Assembly: GCA_963969595.1 (NCBI GenBank) | Contig: OZ018413.1 | Coordinates: 13,753,711 to 13,817,710 of the forward strand | Length of the DNA stretch: 64,000 bases | Direction: 5' to 3' | DNA from: Neckera pumila | Lineage: Eukaryota > Streptophyta > Bryopsida > Hypnales > Neckeraceae | In this document: in pieces, positions 22,801 through 35,300 of the stretch | Layout: each line of letters begins with the position of its first letter | Position numbering within the stretch: position 1 is the first letter of the stretch | Notes under the pieces: generated by a model | What the model saw: only the letters and a program-made list of their open reading frames with translations | Databases searched by the model: none | Told to the model about the DNA's origin: nothing | Translations under genes and position numbers: made by a program

Positions 22801-23090
22801 TGCCGCTGTCTGACAAGAGTGGGAAAAGGTGGGAGGTCGAATGGCTGGGTGACCAACCCAAGCGCGGGCTTCACAGCGCAGGGTGGACCAAGTTCATCCT
22901 GGAGCATTATCTGGAAGAAGGGGACGTGTGCGTTTTCCAAAAGTCCAAAGTGGTCCAGAACATGATTTCGGTCGAGATTTTCCCTATCGTGCCCCTCGTT
23001 GCCCCTCCCGAACATGGGTGGCGAAGTCATTACATGATCCCTGCGATTGTACGCACAGTTGCAAACAGTCAGTTGCCAGACCAGTCTTAA
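19889..23090 (+). CDS. Double-B3-domain DNA-binding protein (REM/VRN1-like architecture)
   Basis: Three coding exons joined in phase 0 (19889-20047, 20700-22139, 22746-23090) give about 647 residues, predicted to be a nuclear DNA-binding regulator. B3 domain 1 spans about residues 33-131, with LPTAFMRNHF, then DGYQWP, HGWKEFAAAYNLEIQD and VVFLLF. B3 domain 2 spans about 517-612, with VPLDFAEAM, SGKRWEVEW, GWTKFILEHYLEEGDVCVF and ISVEIF. The linker of nearly 400 residues is charged and disordered. It holds VIILDSSDEE plus an acidic run (about 185-205) and copies of KLEKSD-SMKDVS. The start is the first ATG after a likely leader-intron acceptor (CAG ending 19818); a leader donor CAAG/GTATGC at 18789 is possible. 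A short upstream ORF starts near 19846. The B3 fold is confident; subfamily and targets are unknown. Confidence 0.85.
20194..20510. repeat. Degenerate ~115-bp tandem repeat in B3 gene intron 1
   Basis: Three diverged units share TGAGAAT-TCAT, CACATC-TATTGAACA, GTTGTG-AGATGT and GTGCATTT-GAAG. They occur roughly at 20194, 20310 and 20431. Confidence 0.5.
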
Positions 23091-25673
23091 TTATTAAAGG
23101 TAGAAACTTTTCAGTTCAATTTGTATTCTAGTTGCGAAAATTGTTTGCAGCAAAAAGAAGACAATGAAAAACATTGTTTGCTTCTTCAAAATTTTCATAC
23201 CTTCTTCATTCGACACTCGTTTTCTCCACATAGTGGCATTGGCTTGCGGAGTGATCCTTGAAAGCTTTGGCTTGATTGACACAAAGCATCAAATTCTAGG
23301 CTCACACTGCCGCTCACTTCATGGTGACTGGATCTCTCAACCCTGAATTCAAAACCTCCAGCAAAATTCGCCGGAACAAAATTCTACTAGATTCCTTCAT
23401 TCAACGTTCACAAACCCTTGAAACAGTCGAGCAGTTCTGAAAAAATGATATAGAAAGTCAGTATCAAAGAGAAGACTCTCCAAAAAAATGGAAAGACGAG
23501 AAGAAGAACAGGCTGCACAAGCTTGCAAGGCAAGCATACTTTGCGTCGGAGAATACCTAGAAAATCGTGTGCCGTCACTGCTTGCTTGGAGCAGAAGGCA
23601 AGAGATGGACAGCAAGTGCGAAGAGTCTGGATGCTCCCAGACTCCCGAGAGTCATCGAGCATTGGAAATATCTGCGAAACCAACCTCAAGTGGCTCGATG
23701 ACGTGGCAGCATAATTAGCCTCCAAGTGGCGACCCCAGGGAGGATTTTGAACTGGGCAGTGTGAACGGATTGTATTCAGAGGCTTGAATATTTTAAGTCA
23801 TCTTTTTTCGGAGAGGACGGACCAGCGCAAATAAGGTGAAAACACCCAAAACCGTCAAAGTAAGCAATTTAGCATAGGTGGAGGCACCTTGTTCAAGAAA
23901 AAACAATTTTGGAAGCACATGATTGGAAGCACCTTTTTCAAGAAAAAATGTTTTTTGAGTGAAAATCATGAATTTTCAAAATAAAACTTTAGCATTTTTG
24001 GATAAGACAAATAATTACTAAGAAATTTCAAAGTGGAAGCTCCCTAGACCAATTGAAATTCTCACCTAGGTTGAAGTCATCAAACCAAAATTAGAAGTCC
24101 ACTAATCAGAATTAAGAAAGGTTTAATTGCGCCTTTGGAGATACTTTCAGAAAAAAAGGAAGAAAAGGAAATTTTGTTTAATAAACAAGGAAGAATTTCA
24201 CGAACCCGGAGCTGACGATCTGACGTGACAAGAATATTCATGCTGGATATTTCTGTGAAACAGCCAAATATGCACTTTAGAACTTCAATGATGTCCTTTA
24301 GCATGAGTATCAGTTACGCTATAAGCTTGAGAGCTCTCTGTAACACTACTGTAGCTGGATGCTCGCTTTTGGAGTACGGGCCTACCAAAACTTTCTAAGT
24401 TCACGATGTACACAAATAGTAAAACTAGGTTGCCCACACTAATTTCTCGACAGTTCGCACTATACAAATATTCACTACTACTGTACAATGTCCAGAGCCA
24501 TGTGTATGCCATAGATTAGTTTATCAGTTCAAGGCCCATTTGTGAGTTGCATGCGCCTCCATGTGGACAAGCATTCAGTTCTTGTAGCTTTCAGTTCATG
24601 TAGCTTTCGTCAATGCAAGGCCTCCTCCCATTCGATCCGGAGATCAAAAATATCCTCCGGTACAGCCTGTTGACTCTAACTTATTCAGGTGGGACTGGCA
24701 GTAGACTGGTCGAATATAAATCAGCTTATCGGGAGACGGTAGGCAGAGAATTGTTCGGGTTGGGTTCCAGATGGCGACCCACGAGGCACTGTTCATGGAA
24801 AACTCTAAAAAAGACAGAAGCCACATTCGAAGTGCCAAGTCTATGACTCACAACGCAGAATTGGTCGGCGAGAAAGACTCCGACACCATGCTGCCTCACT
24901 GCTGCGTACCTTCCACTTGCCGCCTCAACAATTCTACCACGACATCACCGCCACATGTACTGCCAAGATAATTAGGCCCTGTCCCTGTATCAGTTGGCAT
25001 TGCATAGTCTGCAACTCCTCGATCTTCAGTCCTCCTGAGTGAGATCATTTCTGTCATCTTTCAATTTACTCTGCACCCCAAGGAGGGATCAGTGATTTGT
25101 AGATAGTGATATGCTTAGTAGAATTACTCTCAACAGACTCTTTGACGCGGGTTCATTAGACGTACCGTATTTCTGTTGCTCTTCTTAGCTAGATGCATTG
25201 ACGTAGAGTACGTGTTGTTTTGTTTGAAAGACACTTAACTTCAAAAGGGGGCGGGTAGGGGGCGGGTAGGTGCCGCTTGAGAGATACGTATTACGCGACT
25301 TACAATGTTATTGTCTAGTATGGACCGATGACCAGAGTGACTTACTGCAATGATCTTTCCGATATCCATCTGAGTAAATTAAGTGTTGTCGAGACTGATC
25401 TAGTAAACGCTTACAGTGCTTACTGCAGATGTAGCTTGGGATCTATCGAGAGGCCTGTTGGTACCGAACACATTTGAATCGGAGTTTTGTTAGAGGTACC
25501 TGCAGTTAATGATGACTTGAGCTCCGGAGATCATTCTACGTACTGATCTGATAGTCGAAACTTCCAAGTTGGGGCGATCAGAATGCAGGAGTCCTTACTT
25601 TCGCTTGAAAGCAATCGCCATAGCTATCACTAGAACACCTGAATCTCGGGTCAGCGAGTAGCAATTTGCAGGA
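23091..25673. other. Intergenic between the B3 and WRC genes
   Basis: Contains the B3 gene 3' flank and the upstream region of the next gene. ORFs here overlap on several frames and are domain-free. A direct repeat of GGGGGCGGGTA at about 25245-25268 is the only notable motif. Confidence 0.45.
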
Positions 25674-27601
25674 ATGCGAATCCGCAAGGGGCGACAGGCG
25701 AGGGGCAATATAGGAGCCTCATTAGCTATGACTTCTCCTAGTCACATGGACGATATTAGCCAACAGCTAGAGTTTGTATCTAGTTCTAGAGGATTTAAAC
25801 AGAAGATCCATGAATCAGGGGCTATGAATCTAAGTGTTCCTGAGGGATCATTAGAAAAAGCCCCACTCGATTTGTTGGAGAGGTTGCAGATAAGCTCCAC
25901 GAATGGGTTGATCCCACCGAACCGTCCTTACATGAACCTGGATGAATTTGTCACCTCCTTAGCTAGAACGAACTGTTTTCCAGCAGACGATGATAGCGAT
26001 GATCCGCACAGCGATGTAGACCACAGCGATGATCAACACAACAATTTTATAGGACAGAGTTGCTGCAGTTTGACCAATTCTTCAGTACACGCTCATGATA
26101 ACGACGAACCACCATTTTTTGGAAGAATGTTCGGTGGCAGTGTTGAGGAGCTTCGTGGTGATATTGCTGCGGTGGAGACTTCATTACGCCTTGCTACACC
26201 GAGTTCCATGTCAGCTAATCCTCATTACAAGCCTGCAAACCGTCGCACAACTGCCTCGGTAAGTCCTGCAACATCTTGTCTCCTGGTGCTACGGTCCGAA
26301 TTGATATGCTGTTAATTATTTCGATCTCTTCTGTAGAATTCAACGAAACATGTTTGAACGTGAAATTAAAGGCTTTAACAGAGTTCTGGAATAATTCCAT
26401 CTGTGTTCTTATCCCTACGACAGGTCGTTGACTGTTGACAGTTGCACTGGAGTGATTACGGTGACAGGTCATTGCCTTAGTGGATGATTAATTGGAATCA
26501 TGATTCAAATCGATCATTGCAAAATACTAACTCGTACATTGCAAGGGCACATGAGACAAAAGCATTAACTATGCAAGATGGAAGATGATTCGAGGTGACT
26601 GGGTTCTCTCGCATGCTGTTTTTTGTCTCCAAGAGAAGAGAAGAGAAGATACTAAGAAATGGCACAAAACTGTAGAAAGTTACGGTGTCGAATGAAAATG
26701 TATTTAAAGGTTACAGTAGCAAGTTCTGGCTTAAACGTATAAAGTCATGGTTAACAGTGATAATCAGAGATGGGTTAAGAGTAATTAATAATAGCATATT
26801 TAGGCCGATTTTTCCAAAGAATGGAAGTTTCATTTCAAGTAGAATTGTGTCACGCAGTTGTAGTTAAAAAAAGGAATAGTTGCATTTGAAATTCTGAGAT
26901 TGTCAACTGAATATGAAGTGAACGAATGACATGTGGCAGTTTGACATTTCTAGTGGAGTAGAGAAATTGTGAAGAGCTGCTTCCCTTTCAGGCATGAAGT
27001 CTACCTAGGTTTTGGTTTGAGTGTTTCTTGCTTGATATTCAGATTTCAGCAGAGATTATTTCGAGATCTCATATTTGGGCTGAATTTGGATTTTGATAAC
27101 CGCAACTTAACCCAACTTTCACTGAGTGACTTCTGGGTGTTGATGCTGTTGATATTCTTCAATCTGTGGCCAATTTAATTATCAATTAGCTGATGTACAG
27201 ATTTGATGATATTGTACAGGAGATGGAGGCTGGAGCAGCAGCAAATCAGGCTGACCAGACTATGAAATCTTCTATAGAAAACGTGGAACAAAGGTATGCG
27301 CTACCTTTCTGTTTATAGCGTAGATCATTCAAGTAGACAACTAATTAATTTCAGCAGGCAAGAATGATGAAAAGGTTATTTAAATACTTTATAGTAGTGA
27401 TCTTGTTTCGTTAAGGACACATGTTTCGAAGCTGGAGACAGGCATGCACGTGGCGTTATTATTTGTCTCGCCATATGATCAATCTATTAGTGAAAATGAG
27501 TTGGTTAATTTACCTTTTGGTCTAATTGGAGCATCTCCCCGTCTGTTGGTCTTGGTACTTGCACAGGTCGGGCAGGCATACAAGAGTTTCCTCCTCTCCT
27601 G
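25674..27601 (+). CDS. Hypothetical acidic protein; probable 5' exons of the WRC gene
   Basis: Exon 1 (25674-26258) encodes 195 residues. It starts MRIRKGRQARGN, has Ser-rich and acidic Asp/His stretches (DDDSDDPHSDVDHSDDQ near residues 104-120) and ends in a helical-looking segment (EELRGDIAAVETSLRLA). The donor TCG/GTAAGT is strong. Phase-compatible exons follow at 27220-27293 (EMEAGAAANQADQTMK...) and 27567-27601 (SGRHTRVSSSP). From there the frame reaches an acceptor at 28143 and reads openly into the WRC exon, so all four exons probably form one gene of about 388 residues. Exon 1 alone has no domain I recognise. A separate gene ending near 27714 is the alternative. Confidence 0.5.
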
Positions 27602-27794
27602 GTAGGAATATAATGATATGTGGATGTTCTTCACTGAAAAATAAAACATCTTCACTCCTCATCAGTCAACAAATACCTTCTTTTCAATTCTCATATGAGT
27701 CCCTAATCGTTTAGATCTCCCCTTTAGCTATCTTGTACGAACATCCTAGTATCTCACTCAGGAGTCTTGTGAATGTGTCTGTTAGGTTTAGGGC

Positions 27795-28105
27795 TTAGGG
27801 TTTTATGCGAGTTTTACATGCAAACTGCCCAGACGTTATGCATGCATAAAATTCAAAATGTAGGAGTGTGATCTAAGTTAGATTTAGGGTTGAGAGTCTA
27901 AGGTTTCAGGGTTTAGGGTTTATTAAAGTTTTACGTGCAAGATAGCCGGAACATTGTGCATTCATAGGATCCAAAAGGTGGTTTTATAGTATAGGTTTGG
28001 TATAGGTTTATGGTTTAAGGTTTAATGCGAGAGCTTTCTTAACGTGCAATATACCCAAAACAAATTGCATACCCAAACTTCAAAACGTAGCACAAATCCC
28101 ACGAC
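27795..28105. repeat. Telo-box-anchored ~110-bp tandem repeat, three units
   Basis: Three diverged units start TTAGGGTTTTATGCGAG (27795), TTAGGGTTTATTAAAG (27913) and TTAAGGTTTAATGCGAG (28015). Each continues with a T-rich run, an ACRTGCAA-type motif, ATTGCAT/GTGCATTCAT and then a CAAAA-GT tail. The AGGGTTTA cores match the plant telo-box. Confidence 0.6.
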
Positions 28106-28143
28106 CTTCTCACCTGATCGCTTTGAATGATCTTCTTCGCCAG

Positions 28144-28616
28144 GGAGCAGGAGCAATCGCTTTCCATCATCAGCATCATTCTTCCCCACCGATCAAACCG
28201 ACACCCAGGAAGAGGCGAGTTCGGATTTTTCCGTACAAATGGCCGAGTCGTCGAGAAAACCTCCAACAAAACAGAGGACTCACAGAACCCCAGTTTCTGT
28301 TTCCTCTTCCACACTGAAAACGCCTTCAATTGATGCCAGTGAGGAGAGGAAACAGAAGCTCGGGAAATCCATTGCCAAGCGCATGATGAAGCGAAGTGGG
28401 AGGCCGAAGAAGTTGAAGTACTTGCAACAGGACAATGTGGAAGAGCTCGGAAATCAGTGTAACCGACGGGATGGGAAAGGGTGGACTTGTCCGTTGTTGG
28501 CGAAACCTGGGTATCAACTGTGCGACCATCATCTGGACAAACTGAGGTGCAAACCGGGAAGCAGAGCGAAGTACAACAAGAGCAAGAAGAAGAACAAGAA
28601 CAAGGGGGAGAGTTAG
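28144..28616 (+). CDS. WRC-domain zinc-finger protein (C-terminal exon)
   Basis: Encodes a WRC domain with the exact C3H spacing C-x9-C-x10-C-x2-H. Numbered from the ATG at 28239, the ligands are Cys74, Cys84, Cys95 and His98 in QCNRRDGKGWTC...LCDHH. WRC domains carry nuclear targeting and DNA-binding functions in plant growth-regulating factors and related proteins. Upstream lies a basic region with an AT-hook-like core (KRSGRPKKLK, residues 51-60). The tail is Lys-rich (KSKKKNKNKG). No QLQ domain is present, so this is not a typical GRF. The exon can be entered by splicing at the acceptor GCCAG/GG (exon from 28144), in frame with the exons upstream, or translated alone as 125 residues from 28239. 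Telo-box-like AAACCCTAAACCC follows at about 28666. Confidence 0.75.
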
Positions 28617-31600
28617 GAAGGCTGAAGACTCGGTGTCTATTTATGTCGTAGATTAGTGACACTAAACCCTAAACCCTTAGAAACTCTTCATTCACGTGGT
28701 CGTTGGACCAAGATTGCTGTACTTCTCTTCTGCTTTCGAGAGACTGGGAAGATAGGATTGCTGTAGATAGGATGAGTAGAAGGCAGGGGAATGATTCTAT
28801 GCTCTTTGAGAGTTGTCAAGAATGAAGAGAGTGTTTGAAATATGTATAAGCTTAAGTACTTGTGATCCTGAAATTTGAAATTTTGAGTTTCTCTTCGGAA
28901 GAGAAGAGCTTGCGAATTTGGTCCTTCATTTCTATTCAAATTCCAAGTTGTTGAGCATGCATGAATGAAGAAGTCATACAATGAACAATTCATGATTGCA
29001 AAAATCCTGTCACAAAATCAATTAATTGCAAAAGTATATATGGTGGACATTCCAGCTTGAAGTTTCATGTGATCTCTTGAGTTAAGGTAACTACACCTAA
29101 AATCGCACAGCAAATATTCTTGCCAAAAATGTACTTCCACTATTCATATGACTGTATGATCACTTTTAGATACACCTATTTTTAGCACTTTGAAAATTTG
29201 TAGTTTATTCACACAATGTCCAAAAAATATATTCTAAGAGAATCTAGAATCCCCTTTTGACTACCTATGGGACCCCATAATTATTTTTTGAATATAATAG
29301 TGAAAACCATGCTGAATCATGCTGAATTGCTTAACTGTGCGATTTAAGGTTAGTACCTTATACTACCCCCCCAAAAGGATATGACTTCTTCCGATGGATC
29401 AATACAATCATCTTCCAATGCATAGCAATTATCTTGTAACTCAAAGGAACTCACGAAGGTAGAAGCATCAAAAATCGACACCATTGAAGTGCAAAATACT
29501 CACCTTTGATTGGTTGCCTTGGGTACCTACAAAACTTTCATTGCTTGCTCTTGAAACCTTGTGATGGTTTTGGGGAGAGGTATAGGTGGACATTCAAGGA
29601 CAAAATGTAGATGGTAAAATGTGTTGATTTTGGAGCCTCCTACCTTATCAATGAATAAATTTCTTTGTGTAGTTTTTGATGCTAGACTTGCAAACTTGCA
29701 TGTAGAGATTTTAATTACTCTTGATAGCAAAGCAACTTTGATGGATGTGCACTTTGTATCAATGTTTAACCATGGAAGAATGTTGTGGCTAAAAAGTAGT
29801 TGATAAATGACTTTCAAGATTATTGTAGAAATGAAGAATGCATCATTTCTAGCAAAGTACCTTGTTGATAGGTGTCGTCCTTTTAGAATTTAGGAAATTG
29901 TTGAAAGTGTTTGTGTAAAGGTTAGTTTAGTTTCAGGGAAGGATTTGATAACAGAATTGAGGTATCATTCTACATTCATGTATATAATTTTTTTTGTTAG
30001 TCTGTATTCAATATAAGTTAAAATATAATACAATTCACTAACAATCTCTCTTTGATTTCTTTTCACTTGTATTAATTTGTTAGTTTTGCTTTCTTCTTCA
30101 TTCTTGATTTGTTTGTTGAATTTCAAGCCATAACAACACTTGCATATTCTACTTCAAGTCATATTGTTGTTATCTTCTAGCGTATGCAATAATGCTACAA
30201 CACTTCAAAACACTAATCAATAAATTTTCATTAAAAGACAAATGAAAAACATAAGTTTTAATCCACTAAGATTGACATCTTCGGGCTTTTATCAAATTAG
30301 TTATGTATTTATGAAGTTGGAATGATATATAGCCATTTTACAGTACAATGTTAACCATTTGAACATTTGAAATCCAATATGCATTCCTTGTACTAATGAA
30401 AGCTTTGTATTTAATCCTTTAATTTTGGAATCATTTTTTGGGGATTTTTTTACATTTTTGTTTATATATTTGGACAAATATGTTATTTACTTCAATTTCA
30501 TCACAAAAATCATATAAAAAGGTCATCTTTAATAGATTCAAGGAATATTTGAGTTGAATGAGAAGATATTTGAATAAAACGTTTGCGTGCATGTGAAGCA
30601 TTCTATTCATCATCCAAAACATGGATGTCAAAGCACTTATAGTGGTTAAGGATACTTTCAAAATGGAGATGCATTTAGCACTTTCTACCTTACTCTCTAG
30701 TCAAAGCCCTCAAATGTTATGTTGGAAATATTCATAACATTCAATAGCAGTGGAAAGGAATACCTTCTCTTGGACGAAATGATGTAGAATATTCCACATC
30801 CAATTTTAGCTAAATGGCTATGCATGGCATATTTTGTCAGAACTACTGCATCACAAATGAGGAGTGGTAATTAATAACTTCATGTATTGTGACACTCACA
30901 AATTAAAGGAAGTAAATTGCCAAGATGAATGTAGAATACAAAAACAAGCATCTAGTGTTTTAAAATAGTGAGCAAAAAATTCATGGAGAACAAGGTATTT
31001 AACCTCTACTTTGCTTTGCTTCAAGAACCACTTACTTTTTGTATTTAAAATTGAGAAGACTAGTCTTTATATACATATGGGGTGGTAAGAAGTAAAACAA
31101 ACAATGTAAAATATGTAAATTAGAATTAGAGTAGGAGCTCAACCACTCATAATTATATCAAATTAAAGTAGGAATTGTATTTGAAGTAGAATTTCAAACT
31201 TCATTTAGGCATAGTAGAATCACTTTTTTCAAAAGACTTTGAACTAAAAACAGTTGAGAAATCAAGTTAAATTTCCTATCCACAATAGTTTTTTTGATTT
31301 GTGTGTCTACTCCTAGAATTAGCATAAAAAAATTGGAGCACATCATAAATGTACTGCCACTATCCCAATACCAAAGCTTATATTAATGATATGGATGAAT
31401 TTCATGGATGAAGATTCCAAAGAGCAAAAGGCAACCTCTTTGAAGGCTATTGAATGTTATGTTGATTTTTGGTGTACCAAAAATCAAAGCTAAGCTTTTA
31501 TTTCTTTAACATGAATAAACACACCTCTACATAAGTTCTCGTGACAAATCCACAAACTAAAATAAAAACTTCAAAGTGCTCACGGACCAACTAACAAGTT

Positions 31601-32347
31601 TAACCCCTTAAGAATGTTGAGGACCAAAAGCGTTTAATGGATGACTTCATTGTTCAGTATGGATACAAAAAATGCACCTATTGGTCCAATAATAGGAGTA
31701 TTTTGGTGACTACTTTGGTCATGAGTAGCCGTGTCTTCAAGGGTTAAAGATTGCCCAAAATGATACACTTTAAATGAACATTGCAAACCAGACTGTTGGT
31801 GTTTCAGCTAAATCAACCCACCTTCTGATGAAATTTCATATTAGAGGAAACATAAGAGAAAAGTCCGGCAATGAAAGTCATTGATAATTACTAGAAAAAT
31901 CTCAACTCCAATTCAATAGATTTTTGCAACAACTTTCAAAATAGGCAAATCTCCCAAAATGGCCGTTCAAGCTTTTAGAGCCCACTGCTACCCCCAGAAC
32001 AATTCTGAACCCTACTATCATAATTCCATATAACCCAAGTCCAGTTGATAGTTCTGTGAAGTGCCATTATTCTGTTATACTAACTTAAATCAGAGCTTCA
32101 AATTTGCGTTCAGTTGAGGGTTATCTGACTCAGATTATTTAGAAAAAAAATACTAACAAGTTGGAAAATCACTTGAGAAAGGATAGAAGTACACAATCAG
32201 CAGGATTCTTGTTCAACAAAATAAGTCAATTTCCACAAGGGTCTGGAGAGAAGGAGCCAACTCCACCTGCTGATAGATTCTAATAAGAGTGACACTAAGT
32301 GTGTAGGCAACACTAATTTCGCACTTACTTGTTGAACGGATGCTTAA
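28617..32347. other. AT-rich intergenic, no supported gene
   Basis: A GC drop and loss of coding character mark the end of the WRC gene. Short frames (29527-29817 minus, 30431-30661 minus) have no domains. The right edge holds the 3' flank of the importin-like gene. Confidence 0.5.
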
Positions 32348-35300
32348 TTACAAGTACCCCCTTGCCTTGGGGTACTGATCCCTAAACCTTGCCAGAAGGA
32401 TCCGGGACAACGGCTGCTTGCTGGACAATTTCTTCCCGTGCTCCTTCAGGAACGTCAGCACCTGCTTCTCAATGTCCATGAATCCCATGACCCCTGTTTG
32501 TCAAGTACAGCAGAACCAGGAGTCAGATAACTCTCGATCAAAAGCCTGCTATTTTCAATTGGAGTGATTCGAAAGAAAAACGTGGTTTCAAATACTAGAA
32601 AGACCCCATTTTTAATAAAACCTTGGCACATGCAAATCATAACTTAGAATCTCACTGAGAGTTTTTGTTGGAGAACAAGTCTTTTGAGAAATTTTATGAG
32701 TTCAAGAGTGGCATACCAAGTGCAAGCTCATGGCCATCTTCGTGCTGTCCATTTTCAGCTTCCTCACAGGCTTCATCCTGGAGATCGCGAGCTGTCTGAG
32801 CATACCGCTCCAGAAACTCCTCCTCCGTCTCTTCATGAGGAGCATCAGAAACTTCAGATTCTGTGTCCTGTTTTCGTGATGGAAGGGAAACAAGAAAAGA
32901 ACGTCAACGGAGCACAAAGTCTGGACACCGTTTTGTAACCAGGTATGAATTTTACAAGGGAGAGGATTATCTCTCAAACTAATAGCTTGTGTTAAACCCC
33001 GACTGGGGCTCAGCACGGTCGTTACCTTACAGCAACAAGAATTCGTGAGGAATGTTGAGAATTCCAAGGCGATATGGGAAGTACAGTACAGTACAACGAT
33101 TGCAAACATAGCAAGAGATGGAGTTGCACATGAAATCTTACGTCAGTCATACTGTCATCCTCAATGCTCGAGCCGGAATCAGATTCGGAGGACGAGTCAC
33201 CGCTATCGGATTCGGAGGACTCCGACGAGATGTCCTTCAGGTCCACCATGGACTCCAACAGAGACCGCATGCAGTGATGAGCTATAGCAAAAGCTTTCTG
33301 ATTCTGCAACAAATCCTTGTTGATAATGTGCACTATCATCTTCTCCAAGGTAATCACTGCATCCACCAGTGAGGCTCCCTGTTTAGGAGCTTTGACTTTT
33401 TATTTTTGATCACAATTACAGATTTTGATCATCAAACTCTGACCTCTCCTGGACCTTCCCTCTCGACCTTGAGAGGTTACGGCATTACAACCCAAACACC
33501 AGGTGAGCGATTCACGCCATAATTAAGTCTTACACAGCAGTAAAAGAAACAACTTATAATTTTAAATGACACCTCCTGATAGGTATTCTAGAAAACCTAG
33601 CCAGGTTAATCCCTACCAGTTGTGCACCATTTATGATAGTGCAATTTTTCATATAACCTCAATGGATCCCACTTTTGTAAAGCTGGCAACGAAGCATTGA
33701 GTATGAAAAACATGGTTGTATCTCATAATGCTGCTTCTATTTAGCAATATCCAACCATTGGGGTTAATGGTCATATTTTTTAAAACGACATGCTTCAGGT
33801 CTGAGGTTCTGACTGTCTGAGAAAGTGCAAATTTCTTCAGATTTTGTCCGATTAACAAATACGGTACTGTTCTGTCGAGAAATGTGAAAGAAAATCTTGT
33901 TATGGAAGTGAACTCTCTCATCACTCCTGAGCCCCAGCATGGTTTCCTCATAACAAGGATCTCTCTCACGTCACCTAATCCAGAAACGCGATCAATTGTA
34001 ACGTGACAAGGTTTTCTAGAACGCCTTTCTCGGGTAAATTTCCTTTTTGAAAGCAACGATCATTAAACCAAGCCCGATGCATAAAAAAGTGGAGGATTAT
34101 CTCACCAGCAATTTTGAGCTCGGATTCCAACGGCAGTCCAGGATCAGCTTCACTTTCAGCCAACCCCGCCATCGCTTCCGCAAACGACAGCATCCCTTGG
34201 CAACCCCCATCCTCCTCCTCCAGACACAGAATGGCGTCCACTTTTTCAGGGAAGCTGATGAATGCCACAGCAATCACAAGAATGAGCGGCTTCGCCAACG
34301 GCACGCCCATGCTGCTACAGCGCTGCAATCTTCGTGCAGCGACCTCACAGAACCGAGGCACCAGCGTCGCCATCACGGATTCCCCGTCCACTGCGAACTG
34401 CGTGGCGTGCAACAGGGAGTGCACGTTGCGACAGGCTCGCCAGCATGCTGCTGAGTACGCGGAGTCGATGGCTGCTGTGAGGAATGTCATGACGCAGTCC
34501 AGGATGGAACGGGGCAAGAGCTCAGCTGATGGAGATGGAGTGGGTTCGGGCATGGAGAACTCAAGGATTGAACATCTTTCCTGCATCTGGTAAACAAGAG
34601 ACCGTGATGAGAGAGTTCGACAGTGGAGGTGCAGAGAAAACACTAGCAGATAACAGTGCCCGAGTCAACAAGTTTTGATGATTCAAACAGCTTGATTCGG
34701 ACGGCTTGATTCAGACATGAATTGACTGAGTTGTGTTAATTCGGACATGCTTTGTTCCTTCGGATGGACAGCTTGATTTGAACACTAGTGATATCACACC
34801 GAATTTGTAAAGAAGCGCACGTTTTTCTGCCTTAATATCACATGTCAGCGATAAAACCTTCACTATTACATCCATTGTGGTTCTAATTCAAGTCAGAGGG
34901 AAGTAGACGGCCATCCATCCGCTTTCCCAATATCTTTGGTCAATGATGACTTTGGTGCAAGAAATGCTTGATTAAACTTCACGCTTAATTTGGAAAAATT
35001 TTGTGCAGACACGAAAATAATAAAGAACAACAGCTACGGTATGTGCACCCAGAATTGCCACTTGAAATGAATGCAATCTGAACAGTTAAGCTGGCGATTC
35101 CACTCCGTCGACTGATCCCTGTGAATAAGCAAAGCATTGAAAGGATACTTAGGCTGCTCTTGCACTATGTGCATTCAATTTTGGGATTCAAAATTCTGTG
35201 TATTCAATGGAACCTTCAGATTTTCTTAACAATATCGGTAGTGACAAAACATGTAAGGAACAAAATGATCAAGAGACCAACTACCAAGACATGGTTCACT

